29,239 nucleotides of DNA from Flavobacteriaceae bacterium (GCA_947472705.1 CANJDA010000011.1:1-29239); one strand, 5' to 3'; positions 15,390-23,851 are shown, counted from the stretch's first letter. Numbers and translations: made by a program. The notes: a model not told the origin generated them from the letters alone.

Positions 15390-16529
15390 TTAAGATACCA
15401 AACCTCTCGAAATCACTATGCGTTGAATTTCAGAAGTACCTTCGTATATCTGAGTGATTTTAGAATCACGCATCATACGTTCTACATGGTATTCGGCTAC
15501 ATAACCATTTCCACCATGAATTTGAACGGCTTCATTGGCTACTTCTAAAGCAATTTCAGAAGCATATAATTTGGCCATAGCACCCGAGTGAGCAATATCT
15601 TTACCTTCATCTTTTTCGCAAGCTGCTTTCATGATTAATAGTTTAGCCGCTGTAATTTTAACATACATATCCGCTAATTTAAATGCTATTGCTTGGTGTT
15701 TGAATATTTCTTTACCAAAGGCTTTCCTTTCGTGTGAATATTTCAAGGCCAATTCGTAAGCACCCGTTGCTATTCCCAAGGCTTGAGAGGCAATCCCAAT
15801 TCTTCCTCCGTTCAATACATTCATGGCAAAGTTAAATCCGAAACCATCAGCACCAATTCGGTTTTCTTTTGGTACTTTAACATCGGTAAACATTAATGAA
15901 TGTGTGTCGCTTCCGCGGATACCCATTTTCTTTTCTTTTGGACCAATTTCAAAACCAGCCCATCCTTTTTCAACGATAAAAGCATTAATCCCTTTGTGTC
16001 CTTTTTCTACATCGGTTTGTGCTATCACTAAATAGGTAGAAGCAGTGCCTCCATTGGTAATCCAGTTTTTTGTTCCGTTCAAAAGATAATAGTCGCCCAT
16101 ATCTTTAGCAGTAGTTTTTTGCGAACTCGCATCACTTCCCGCCTCCGGTTCTGATAAACAAAATGCTCCTATTACTTCCCCTTTAGCTAAAGGGACTAAA
16201 TATTTCATTTTTTGTTCTTCGTTGCAATACTTCTCCATGCCAGCACAAACCAGTGAATTGTTCACCGACATAATAACCGCTGCCGATGCATCTACTTTCG
16301 CAATTTCGGTCATGGCCAAAACATAAGAAACACTATCTAGTCCAGCACCACCATATTTTGGATCTACCATCATTCCTAAGAACCCCAGTTCTCCCATCAT
16401 TTTTACTTGTTCTGTTGGGAATTTTGAATGTTCGTCTCTTTCTATCACTCCAGACAACAATTCGGCCTGAGCAAAATCGCGGGCTGCTTGTTGAATCATT
16501 AGCTGTTCTTCGGTTAAATTAAAATCCAT
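15390..16529 (-). CDS. Acyl-CoA dehydrogenase
   Basis: A 379-residue FAD enzyme of beta-oxidation or branched amino acid breakdown, oxidising an acyl-CoA to the enoyl-CoA. Visible signatures are GAFCLSEPEAGSDASS (FAD and substrate site), NWITNG, and near the C-terminus QIHGGNGYVAEYHVERMMRDSKI with IYEGTSEIQR, which contains the catalytic glutamate of short and medium-chain enzymes. Length is standard. It is a single-gene unit with a good promoter and its own terminator. Chain-length preference cannot be assigned. Confidence 0.93.
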   Translation of the reverse strand: MDFNLTEEQLMIQQAARDFAQAELLSGVIERDEHSKFPTEQVKMMGELGFLGMMVDPKYGGAGLDSVSYVLAMTEIAKVDASAAVIMSVNNSLVCAGMEKYCNEEQKMKYLVPLAKGEVIGAFCLSEPEAGSDASSQKTTAKDMGDYYLLNGTKNWITNGGTASTYLVIAQTDVEKGHKGINAFIVEKGWAGFEIGPKEKKMGIRGSDTHSLMFTDVKVPKENRIGADGFGFNFAMNVLNGGRIGIASQALGIATGAYELALKYSHERKAFGKEIFKHQAIAFKLADMYVKITAAKLLIMKAACEKDEGKDIAHSGAMAKLYASEIALEVANEAVQIHGGNGYVAEYHVERMMRDSKITQIYEGTSEIQRIVISRGLVS

Positions 16530-16571
16530 AGTTGTGAAGATTTATGTTTTCTATTCTTTAATTTTGGTGTC

Positions 16572-16603
16572 CAAAAGTATAATAATAAAGTTAAAATTTC
16601 AAA
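16572..16603 (-). promoter_or_regulatory. Promoter of the acyl-CoA dehydrogenase gene
   Basis: On the - strand TTTG (16603-16600), a 20-base spacer and TACTTTTG (16579-16572) match the Bacteroidota promoter pattern. The -33 box lies within the palindrome-like CGAAAACGTTTG at 16611-16600. Confidence 0.6.
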
Positions 16604-16623
16604 CGTTTTCGTAAATTTAGCCA

Positions 16624-17706
16624 ATGCACAAAGAAACTTATAATGTTATTGGAGTAATGTCAGGCACTTCCCTTGATGGTATCGATTTGGCTCACATTCA
16701 TTTCACTATCATTAACAATAAATGGTCATTTGAAATACTCGAGAGCGAGACCATTTCATATGATGAAATTTGGTTAAATAAGTTAAAGGTTGCGGTTGAT
16801 TTTTCGAAAGAAGAATTGGAAAAACTTAATAAAGAATACACACTTCTTCTTGGTAATATCATTAAAATTTTTATCCAAAAACATAGCATTGAAATCATTG
16901 ATGCTGTTTGTAGTCATGGCCATACCATTTTACATCAACCTCAAAACGGTTTTACATTGCAAATTGGCAATCTTCCTCAAATAGCTGAAATTATTGGTGA
17001 AACTGTTGTTTGTGATTTCAGAGTGCAAGATGTGAAATTGGGTGGACAAGGAGCACCGCTGGTTCCTATTGGTGACCGAATTTTATTTGCTGATTATGAT
17101 TATTGCTTGAATCTGGGAGGATTTTCGAATGTGTCTTTTGAGCAAGATGGAAATAGAATTGCGTTTGATATTTCACCTGTGAATACTGTTTTGAATTTTT
17201 ATGCCAATAAGCTGGGACTTGATTATGATGATAAAGGAAAAATTGCTCGTTCGGGTAAGATTGATGCTATTTTATTGAATGAATTAAATGCTCTAGATTA
17301 CTATAAAAAATCGTTTCCCAAATCACTTGGCTTTGAATTTGTAAAGACAATCATTTTACCATTACTGGAAAAACATTCTATTACGATAGAAGACAAAATG
17401 CATACATTCACAGAGCATATTGCCTTCCAAACTGCTTATGCTTTGCCCAAAAAAAAAGGCAGAATGCTTATCACAGGCGGTGGTGCTTACAATGATTTTT
17501 TAACCGAAAGAATGGAACATCATTTGCCAAAAATGCAACTGATTATTCCTGATGCTAAAATATTGGAATATAAAGAAGCGCTCATTTTTGGGTTGCTAGG
17601 TGTGCTAAAACTTCGCAACGAAATAAATGTTTTGAGTAGTGTGACTGGTGCAATACAAAATCATTCAACTGGAGTTATTTTTTATCCATCTCCTCCAACA
17701 TTTTGA
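16624..17706 (+). CDS. anmK: Anhydro-N-acetylmuramic acid kinase
   Basis: A 360-residue cytosolic enzyme of peptidoglycan recycling. It cleaves and phosphorylates 1,6-anhydro-MurNAc to MurNAc 6-phosphate. The ATP-binding start GVMSGTSLDGIDLAHI is diagnostic. CSHGHTILHQP, VCDFRVQDVKLGGQGAPLVPIGD, LNLGGFSNVS and LITGGGAYND follow in the usual order. Length is normal. The last 32 bases overlap the convergent DUF1003 gene, and the C-terminal residues after SSVTGA are read through the other gene's end. No other recycling genes are nearby. Confidence 0.95.
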   Translation: MHKETYNVIGVMSGTSLDGIDLAHIHFTIINNKWSFEILESETISYDEIWLNKLKVAVDFSKEELEKLNKEYTLLLGNIIKIFIQKHSIEIIDAVCSHGHTILHQPQNGFTLQIGNLPQIAEIIGETVVCDFRVQDVKLGGQGAPLVPIGDRILFADYDYCLNLGGFSNVSFEQDGNRIAFDISPVNTVLNFYANKLGLDYDDKGKIARSGKIDAILLNELNALDYYKKSFPKSLGFEFVKTIILPLLEKHSITIEDKMHTFTEHIAFQTAYALPKKKGRMLITGGGAYNDFLTERMEHHLPKMQLIIPDAKILEYKEALIFGLLGVLKLRNEINVLSSVTGAIQNHSTGVIFYPSPPTF

Positions 17707-18088
17707 TAATCTTATCCAACTTATCAACTTCCAAAGAGTTTAGCTTTATGGTTAAAGCCTCAATCTCTTTTTTGGCTTCAATATTGGTTTGATAATCGGC
17801 TTGAGCTTGCACACGGTCTCTTTCGTTTTGTCGGTTTTGGGCCATCATGATAATAGGTGCTGCATAGGCAGCTTGCGTTGAAAAAAGAAGATTCAATAGA
17901 ATAAAAGGATAGGGATCCCAATGTGAAATGTAAGCAAAAACATTCAGTAACATCCAAATGGCTACTATTATTGTTTGGATAATAATGAATCGCCACGACC
18001 CCATATTGCTGGCTACTTTATCTGCTATTCTACTGCCGAAAGTCAATGTTTCTGAATGTTGCTCGTGCCAATTCTTTATTGTGCTCAT
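17675..18088 (-). CDS. DUF1003 family membrane protein
   Basis: A 137-residue protein with the DUF1003 core: GSRIADKVASNMGSWRFIIIQ, a first membrane helix, WDPYPFILLNLLFSTQAAYAAPIIMMAQNRQ with a second helix, then a charged, coiled-coil-like C-terminal half (KKEIEALTIKLNSLEVDKLDKIIKMLEE). Function is unknown for the family. It is convergent with anmK and overlaps its tail by 32 bases. Confidence 0.9.
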   Translation of the reverse strand: MSTIKNWHEQHSETLTFGSRIADKVASNMGSWRFIIIQTIIVAIWMLLNVFAYISHWDPYPFILLNLLFSTQAAYAAPIIMMAQNRQNERDRVQAQADYQTNIEAKKEIEALTIKLNSLEVDKLDKIIKMLEEMDKK

Positions 18089-18209
18089 AATTTTATGTCT
18101 ATTAATAATAGTTTAAAACTACTTAAACCAGCCCATTTATAACTAAAATTTAACAAAACGTGTTTTCTTTTTTTTTACTTTAGCTTCTCAATATTTAAAT
18201 TAATAAACC

Positions 18210-18371
18210 ATGAGAAAACTAATGTTAGCCGTAATGGCATTGATTGGATTCACACTTACTGCTACTGCTCAACAAACACCAAAAAAAACAGCAGCAGCAG
18301 CAAAAGAAACAAAAGCACCATTGAAAAAAGACGGTACTCCAGACAAACGATTTAAAGAAAACAAAAAATAA
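18210..18371 (+). CDS. Small secreted lysine-rich protein, 53 residues
   Basis: An ATG-started frame encoding a clear signal peptide (MRKLMLAVMALIGFTLTATA, then QQ) and a short basic mature part, with a run of alanines followed by APLKKDGTPDKRFKENKK. The KKDGTPDKRFKENK ending resembles a motif I associate with small exported proteins of Flavobacteria. A strong terminator begins 8 bases after the stop and an imperfect -7 element (TACTTTAG, 18176-18183) lies 26 bases before the ATG, so this is probably a real monocistronic gene. Function is unknown. Confidence 0.75.
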   Translation: MRKLMLAVMALIGFTLTATAQQTPKKTAAAAKETKAPLKKDGTPDKRFKENKK

Positions 18372-18378
18372 AGTACTA

Positions 18379-18407
18379 AACGCCTCTCTATGAGAGGCGT
18401 TTTTTTA
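18379..18407 (+). terminator. Terminator after the small secreted protein gene
   Basis: A 10-bp stem, AACGCCTCTC (18379-18388) with GAGAGGCGTT (18392-18401), has a three-base loop and runs into seven Ts. Confidence 0.9.
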
Positions 18408-18432
18408 TAACAAAATCATCATTCGTAATTCC

Positions 18433-18440
18433 TATATTTG
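18433..18440 (+). promoter_or_regulatory. -7 promoter element of the dehydrogenase gene
   Basis: TATATTTG matches TAnnTTTG and lies 22 bases before the ATG at 18463. No TTTG is evident in the -33 region. Confidence 0.55.
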
Positions 18441-18462
18441 CATCGCAAACAAACTCAACCTA

Positions 18463-19689
18463 ATGAAAGAATTACTCAAAAAATTCGAAGATAAACAACC
18501 TGAAATTATTTTCAACTGGAAAGATAGTGAAACAGAAGCTGAAGGATGGACCGTCATTAATTCCCTTCGAGGTGGTGCCGCTGGTGGTGGAACCCGAATG
18601 AGAAAAGGACTTGATATGAATGAAGTGCTTTCGCTTGCTAAAACTATGGAAGTGAAATTTTCTGTCTCAGGGCCAGCGATTGGCGGAGCAAAATCGGGTA
18701 TTAATTTTGACCCCAATGACCCTCGTAAAAAAGGAGTTTTGCAACGATGGTATAAAGCGGTTTCCCCTTTATTAAAAAGTTATTACGGAACAGGTGGTGA
18801 TTTGAATGTTGATGAAATTCATGAAGTGATTCCGTTTACAGAAGAATGTGGTGTTTGGCATCCTCAAGAAGGTGTTTTTAACGGACATTTCAAACCAACA
18901 GAAGCAGATAAAATTAATCGTATAGGGCAATTACGCCAAGGGGTAATTAAAGTTATAGAAAACCCAAAATTCTCTCCCGATGTACTACGTAAATATACCA
19001 TTGCCGATATGATAACGGGGTATGGTGTGGCAGAGGCTGTGCGTCATTATTATCATATTTATGGTGGAGATGTACATGGTAAAAAAGCCATTGTTCAAGG
19101 ATTTGGAAATGTAGGTTCGGCTGCCGCTTTTTATTTGGCTGAAATGGGGGCCAAAATTGTTGGTATTATTGACCGTGATGGTGGCATTATCAATGAAGAT
19201 GGTTTTACTTTTGATGAAATCAAACGCTTATTTTTAAATAAAGACGGTAACAAACTGGTAGCTCAAAACATGATTCCATTTGAAGAAATCAATGAAAAAA
19301 TATGGAAATTAGGGGCTGATGTTTTCGCTCCATGCGCCGCTTCACGATTGGTAACCAAAGACCAAATTGATAATTTAATTCAAAATGGATTGGAAGTAAT
19401 TTCATGTGGTGCCAATGTTCCTTTTGCCGATAAAGAAATTTTCTTTGGTAGCATTATGGAGGAAACCGATAGCAAAGTGAGTTTGATTCCTGATTTTATT
19501 TCTAACTGTGGAATGGCAAGAGTATTTGCCTATTTTATGGAGAAAAAAGTTCAAATGACAGATGAGGCAATCTTCTATGATATTTCGGAAACTATAAAAA
19601 AAGCGTTAGAAAAAACACATCATTTACATTCCGACAAAAAAAACATCAGTGCTACAGCTTTTAAAATTGCTTTAAAGCAGTTGGTTTAG
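18463..19689 (+). CDS. Glu/Leu/Phe/Val-type amino acid dehydrogenase
   Basis: A 408-residue amino acid dehydrogenase. The N-terminal catalytic domain has GPAIGGAKSGINFDP (Lys77 in the conserved GGAK motif) and GTGGDLNVDE. The Rossmann domain has VQGFGNVGSAAAFYLAEMGAKIVGI and ends its strand with Asp (IIDRDG), which favours NAD. The reaction is oxidative deamination of an amino acid to the 2-oxo acid, or the reverse. The second Gly of the usual GGAKGG is Ser here, a family variation. Substrate could be glutamate or a branched-chain amino acid; sequence alone does not decide. Confidence 0.88.
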   Translation: MKELLKKFEDKQPEIIFNWKDSETEAEGWTVINSLRGGAAGGGTRMRKGLDMNEVLSLAKTMEVKFSVSGPAIGGAKSGINFDPNDPRKKGVLQRWYKAVSPLLKSYYGTGGDLNVDEIHEVIPFTEECGVWHPQEGVFNGHFKPTEADKINRIGQLRQGVIKVIENPKFSPDVLRKYTIADMITGYGVAEAVRHYYHIYGGDVHGKKAIVQGFGNVGSAAAFYLAEMGAKIVGIIDRDGGIINEDGFTFDEIKRLFLNKDGNKLVAQNMIPFEEINEKIWKLGADVFAPCAASRLVTKDQIDNLIQNGLEVISCGANVPFADKEIFFGSIMEETDSKVSLIPDFISNCGMARVFAYFMEKKVQMTDEAIFYDISETIKKALEKTHHLHSDKKNISATAFKIALKQLV

Positions 19690-19769
19690 TAAAAAATTAA
19701 CTGTTAGTATTACACAATAATTTGTATTTTTAAGCGTTATATTTATTACAAACAAATAACTGAAAAGCT

Positions 19770-20660
19770 ATGAGTGTTGAAACATCTGATAATCAAAAAA
19801 AATCTTTAGTTATTACGACTATTGTTTATGGTTTGTTGTTACTGTTACTTTTCTTCTTACGCTTTTGGCCTCCTGCAAACATGAAACTCATGGGCGGTGG
19901 TGGCGGTGGCGGCATTGAAATGAATTTTGGCGACAGTGATTATGGAATGGGTGATAATTATAAAAGCGAGGTATTAAATGTAAAAGATCAGGAAAAAATT
20001 ACTCCTGTAGCACCAACCCCAGAAGAAGATGTTATATCCGATGATAATTCAGATGCTAATGATGCCGTTATTCCAAAAAACGAAACGGTAAAGAAAACAC
20101 CTATTGTAATTAAAAAAGAAATCCCGAAACCAGCTCCTGAAAAACCCAAGGTTTCAAAAAGTGCCAATGATGCTCTATCCAGTATATTAGGCAATAAAGG
20201 CGGCGATGGCGATGACAATAAAGGTGGTAACAAAGGAAGTGCTAATGGTAATTTAGGTTCAAAAGGGTATTATGGCAACGGTAGTGGAACTGGCAGTGGT
20301 GGCGGTAATGGCTCAGGAAACGGAACAGGTTCAGGAAGCGGAAGCGGTTCTGGAAATGGAAGTGGAAACGGTGGTGGAAACGGAAGCGGTTCTGGATATT
20401 CGTTAGGAAATCGTAAAGCACTGAACAAACCACAACCAGATTATACATGTCAAGAACAAGGTAGAGTTGCAGTGCAGGTTTCTGTTGATAGAAATGGTAA
20501 TACAATAAGTGTGACTGCTGGGGTACAAGGAACTACTAATACGGCTAAATGTTTATTAGATCAGGCAAGAATTGCGGCTATGAACACTAAATGGCAGGCA
20601 GATAGTAATGCTCCTGAAAAGCAAGTAGGAAAAATAATTTATACGTTCAGTTTGAACTAA
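19770..20660 (+). CDS. TonB-like energy transducer with Gly/Ser/Asn-rich linker
   Basis: A 296-residue protein with a short cytoplasmic N-terminus, one transmembrane helix (about residues 13-32) and then a run of seven glycines (42-48). An acidic and then Lys/Pro-rich periplasmic stretch follows, then a long low-complexity Gly/Ser/Asn linker. The C-terminal TonB-like domain (GRVAVQVSVDRNGN, then LLDQARIAAMNTKW) would contact outer-membrane receptors. The spacer is unusual in using Gly-Ser-Asn instead of a long proline-rich rod. exbB and exbD lie close by on the opposite strand, so it is likely the third partner of that motor. Confidence 0.75.
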   Translation: MSVETSDNQKKSLVITTIVYGLLLLLLFFLRFWPPANMKLMGGGGGGGIEMNFGDSDYGMGDNYKSEVLNVKDQEKITPVAPTPEEDVISDDNSDANDAVIPKNETVKKTPIVIKKEIPKPAPEKPKVSKSANDALSSILGNKGGDGDDNKGGNKGSANGNLGSKGYYGNGSGTGSGGGNGSGNGTGSGSGSGSGNGSGNGGGNGSGSGYSLGNRKALNKPQPDYTCQEQGRVAVQVSVDRNGNTISVTAGVQGTTNTAKCLLDQARIAAMNTKWQADSNAPEKQVGKIIYTFSLN

Positions 20661-20664
20661 ACAT

Positions 20665-20696
20665 AAAAAATCCCATTCAAATGAATGGGATTTTTT
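20665..20696. terminator. Bidirectional terminator between the tonB-like and DUF4468-like genes
   Basis: A perfect palindrome, AAAAAATCCCATTCA (20665-20679) with its complement at 20682-20696, between convergent genes and with A and T tracts serving both directions. Confidence 0.85.
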
Positions 20697-20711
20697 ATTA
20701 GCATCTTGTAA

Positions 20712-21248
20712 TTACCAACCATCTGCTTTCTTTTTCTTATCCATAAAAGCAACCAAGCTTTTATTTAACTCATTAAAGAGAGATTCGTAAGCAGCCGGAA
20801 CATCATCTTTATACTTTTTCAAACTTCCGTCTTTATTATAATATTCAGAGAAATCGTTAAAGTCATGCGTGACTATTGTTGTTGCATTATTGGGCTTTTC
20901 GGTAAGACCGACAGCATCAAACTTAAATTTTCCTTCTTTAAACGAAATTTCAATAGTAAAGGTAGCATATGTACACACGTTAGTTCCTCCAGCTTTACTG
21001 CAAAGGAAATTCTCTTTACCTCCTTGAATAGTTAATTTATCGTTTTCAACGGAAGACGTTATAACATACCCCTTTTTAGCATTCTCTTTTACCCAAACCA
21101 ATACAAGATTATAGGTGTCTTTTGCCGAACCTTCATAGGTCGTTACGATAAAGTCGGTTAGTCCTTCTTTGGCAAATTTAAATTGGGTTTCCTGGGCAAA
21201 TGTTGAAGCCGATATAAAGGCAATCAACAGCAACGTTTTTATTTTCAT
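20712..21248 (-). CDS. Secreted DUF4468-like protein
   Basis: A 178-residue protein with a signal peptide (MKIKTLLLIAFISASTFAQ) and a mixed alpha/beta domain (LVLVWVKENAKKGYVITSS, then CTYATFTIEISFKEGKFKF). This pattern is seen in the DUF4468 (TBP-like fold) proteins of Bacteroidota; assignment is moderate. Two cysteines (FLCSKAGGTNVCTY) could form a disulfide. It follows exbD after 15 bases and is probably the third gene of the exbB-exbD operon. Function unknown. Confidence 0.6.
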   Translation of the reverse strand: MKIKTLLLIAFISASTFAQETQFKFAKEGLTDFIVTTYEGSAKDTYNLVLVWVKENAKKGYVITSSVENDKLTIQGGKENFLCSKAGGTNVCTYATFTIEISFKEGKFKFDAVGLTEKPNNATTIVTHDFNDFSEYYNKDGSLKKYKDDVPAAYESLFNELNKSLVAFMDKKKKADGW

Positions 21249-21263
21249 TTTACATCTATTTTT

Positions 21264-21659
21264 TTACTTCGGACTGGTAGCAATGACAAACTTGAGTTTG
21301 TTCTTCACCCCTATTTGCAATACATCCACTAAGTCTTGCACCTGCATAGTTGCTGGAATTCTAATGATTACTGTCAAATCTTTGGCCGGATTCATTTTAG
21401 ACAATAGCTTGGCTTCTAATTGATCAAACCCGACTTCTTCTTTATCAACATAAAATCGCTTCTCTTCTGTAACGGAGAGGGTGATAAGTTGTTTATTAGT
21501 CTTTTCATTTGTTTTCGACTTGGGCAATGTCATCCGGATAACATTTGGATTAGCCAATGTTGAGATGATTAAGAAAAACAACAATAAGAAGAACATAATG
21601 TCGCTCAAAGAGGAAGTAGCGACTTCTGCGTGAAATCGTTTATTTCGCTTTATGCCCAT
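21264..21659 (-). CDS. exbD: ExbD/TolR-family biopolymer transport protein
   Basis: A 131-residue protein with one N-terminal transmembrane helix containing the conserved aspartate (SLSDIMFFLLLFFLIIS), which is the proton-path residue of ExbD/TolR/MotB-like stators, followed by a periplasmic domain with DLTVIIRIPATMQVQDLVDVLQ. It works with ExbB to energise TonB. Its start overlaps the end of exbB by 20 bases. Confidence 0.88.
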   Translation of the reverse strand: MGIKRNKRFHAEVATSSLSDIMFFLLLFFLIISTLANPNVIRMTLPKSKTNEKTNKQLITLSVTEEKRFYVDKEEVGFDQLEAKLLSKMNPAKDLTVIIRIPATMQVQDLVDVLQIGVKNKLKFVIATSPK

Positions 21660-22356
21660 TTGGTCTTTGAATTATGTTGATAAATTCTAATACTTGTTTT
21701 TGAATTGCTAACGAAAAATTATCAATTTTTCCGTTGAATAAATGATAGGCACTATAAGCGATGATACCCACTATAAGTCCGGCACCACTACTGATCATTT
21801 TTTCATAAAGTCCACCAGAAATATTTCCGATACTAATATCTTCAGTAACAGAGATACTGTAGAAAATTTTAATAACCCCAGAAATGGTTCCGATGAAACC
21901 AAGTGTAGGAGCAATACCGGCAATTAAACCTAATTGGCCTAATTTCTTTTCCATGTAACCAATTTCTATATTAGCTGCACGCTCCATATTTGATTCGATT
22001 TCATTGATGTGTCTTCCAATGGTAAGCACTCCTTCTTTAATGATAGTTCCTTGAGCGTTTCCACTTCTTTCAGCACTTGAAACCGCCATATCAATATTGG
22101 CATTAAGCAAATGATTGCGTACATCCGACATCAAATGAGAATCTATTTTAGCTGCCTTATGGATATACAAATAGCGCTCAAAAATGAGATACAAAGTATA
22201 GAACAATAAAATGGCAATTGGAATCAGGAAAATACCTCCTTTTAAAATAAACTCTAAAACAGAAACTTCATTGGTTAAAGCAGGATTGGTTGGAGCTGCT
22301 GATGGAATAGCTTGTGCTAAAGTGTCAACTTGTAACTGCAAAAATGTACTTATCAT
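21640..22356 (-). CDS. exbB: ExbB/TolQ/MotA-family proton channel protein
   Basis: A 238-residue inner-membrane protein with three transmembrane regions: near residues 35-62, LGLIAGIAPTLGFIGTISGVIKIF, and MISSGAGLIVGIIAYSAYHLF, matching the family arrangement. It forms the stator pore with ExbD. The gene starts a three-gene - strand operon (exbB, exbD, DUF4468-like) and is divergent from folC with 126 bases between them. Confidence 0.9.
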   Translation of the reverse strand: MISTFLQLQVDTLAQAIPSAAPTNPALTNEVSVLEFILKGGIFLIPIAILLFYTLYLIFERYLYIHKAAKIDSHLMSDVRNHLLNANIDMAVSSAERSGNAQGTIIKEGVLTIGRHINEIESNMERAANIEIGYMEKKLGQLGLIAGIAPTLGFIGTISGVIKIFYSISVTEDISIGNISGGLYEKMISSGAGLIVGIIAYSAYHLFNGKIDNFSLAIQKQVLEFINIIQRPNGHKAK

Positions 22357-22482
22357 ATTTATCTATTTTTTGGCTATTAATTCTGAAAATAATTTCAATT
22401 TTGTATTCCACGAATACGCCTCACAATATAAACGAAAAAAAATACAAAAAAGTATAACGTTTGGTTAATTTTTCCGAAAATT

Positions 22483-23703
22483 ATGAACTATAAAGAAACG
22501 CTGGATTGGATGTTTAACAAATTGCCAATGTACCAAACGCAAGGCGCTACAGCCTATCGTAAGGACATTACTAATACTGTTTTGTTAGCCAATTATTTAG
22601 GGAATCCCGAACAACATTTGAAATGCATTCACGTAGCTGGAACTAACGGAAAAGGTTCAACATCACATTTATTAGCTTCTGTTTTGCAAGAAGCTGGTTA
22701 TAAAGTTGGTTTGTATACTTCGCCCCATTTAAAAGATTATAGAGAACGCATTAGTATCAACGGAAAACATATTTCGGAAGAATATGTTTGTGAATTCATA
22801 AATAAAAACAAACCTTTTTTTGAAGCTAATGAGTTGAGTTTTTTTGAAATGAGTGTTGGGCTTGCCTTTGATTTTTTTGTAAAAGAACAAACGGATATCA
22901 ACATCATTGAGGTAGGCATGGGTGGGCGATTGGATGCTACTAATATTATAATGCCTTTAATTTCTGTAATCACAAATATTGGGCTAGACCATACTCAATT
23001 TCTTGGAGATACAATAGAGGCAATAGCTTATGAAAAGGGAGGCATTATCAAGCAAAATACCGCAGTTGTCATTGGCGAATATAACATGACGACTAAATCT
23101 GTTTTTGAAACAAAAGCTAAAGCAACAAACTCAGAGATTTATTTTGCTTCCGATTTAGTTCAGGAAGATTACCCATCGACATTGTTGGGTGATTATCAAT
23201 TTCACAATAAAAAAACCGTGTTGCAAACTTTGAAGGTTTTACAAGAAAAACATTTGCTTTCTGTTTCAAATGAATCCATTAAAAAAGGATTTTTGAACGT
23301 AATCAAAAACACTGGTTTGCAAGGGAGATGGCAACAACTAGGAAGCCATCCAAAAATTATTTGTGATACAGCACATAATGCTCATGGGTTAACTGTTGTT
23401 TTAAATCAATTGGGAAAGGAGAATTTTGACAAATTACACATCGTTTTAGGTGTAGTGAATGATAAAAATCTGAGTGATATCCTGCCTCTATTTCCAAAAG
23501 ATGCCAATTATTATTTCTGCAAACCCAATATCCCACGAGGATTAGATACTATTATTTTAAAGGAAAAAGCGTCACTCTTCGGGCTAAAAGGAGAAATATA
23601 TAATTCTATTTCAGAAGCTTATCAAGCCTCCTTAAAAAAAGCTACCGCTAAAGACTTTATTTACATAGGAGGTAGCACTTTTGTGGTTGCGGAAATTTTA
23701 TGA
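22483..23703 (+). CDS. folC: Folylpolyglutamate synthase / dihydrofolate synthase
   Basis: A 406-residue cytosolic Mur-ligase-type enzyme that adds glutamate to folates. It has the ATP-binding P-loop GTNGKGST (53-60) and the family signatures GLYTSPHLKDYRERI, EVGMGGRLDATNI and DHTQFLGDTIEAIAYEKGGI, ending in GDYQFHNKKT for the folate-site region and CDTAHNAHG for the C-terminal domain. Length is usual. Upstream a TAACGTTTG sequence resembles but does not fit the -7 consensus. Confidence 0.95.
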   Translation: MNYKETLDWMFNKLPMYQTQGATAYRKDITNTVLLANYLGNPEQHLKCIHVAGTNGKGSTSHLLASVLQEAGYKVGLYTSPHLKDYRERISINGKHISEEYVCEFINKNKPFFEANELSFFEMSVGLAFDFFVKEQTDINIIEVGMGGRLDATNIIMPLISVITNIGLDHTQFLGDTIEAIAYEKGGIIKQNTAVVIGEYNMTTKSVFETKAKATNSEIYFASDLVQEDYPSTLLGDYQFHNKKTVLQTLKVLQEKHLLSVSNESIKKGFLNVIKNTGLQGRWQQLGSHPKIICDTAHNAHGLTVVLNQLGKENFDKLHIVLGVVNDKNLSDILPLFPKDANYYFCKPNIPRGLDTIILKEKASLFGLKGEIYNSISEAYQASLKKATAKDFIYIGGSTFVVAEIL

Positions 23704-23719
23704 TTTTTTTTCATTTTAA

Positions 23720-23750
23720 TTTGTAATATCAAAAAAGTAGTCTATATTTG
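23720..23750 (+). promoter_or_regulatory. Consensus promoter of tRNA-Val
   Basis: TTTG (23720-23723), a 19-base spacer and TATATTTG (23743-23750), a full match to the Bacteroidota promoter, placed 22 bases before the tRNA. Confidence 0.75.
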
Positions 23751-23772
23751 CACTCGCAATCAAGCGCAAGAC

Positions 23773-23847
23773 GGGCGATTAGCTCAGTTGGTTCAGAGCA
23801 TCTCGTTTACACCGAGAGGGTCGGGGGTTCGAATCCCTCATCGCCCA
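23773..23847 (+). tRNA. tRNA-Val (anticodon UAC)
   Basis: A full cloverleaf. The acceptor stem GGGCGAT (23773-23779) pairs with ATCGCCC (23840-23846). The anticodon stem TCTCG/CGAGA encloses the seven-base loop TTTACAC with anticodon TAC at 23808-23810, and the T arm contains GGTTCGAATCC. The discriminator is A (23847) and CCA is not encoded. The tRNA reads GUA and other valine codons. Confidence 0.95.
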
Positions 23848-23851
23848 CAAA

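Noticed and set aside
20242..20505. A - strand frame rich in Phe, His and Arg opposite the tonB-like gene
   Set aside because: It is the shadow of the Gly/Ser/Asn codon repeats on the other strand; its composition is an artefact of that repeat.
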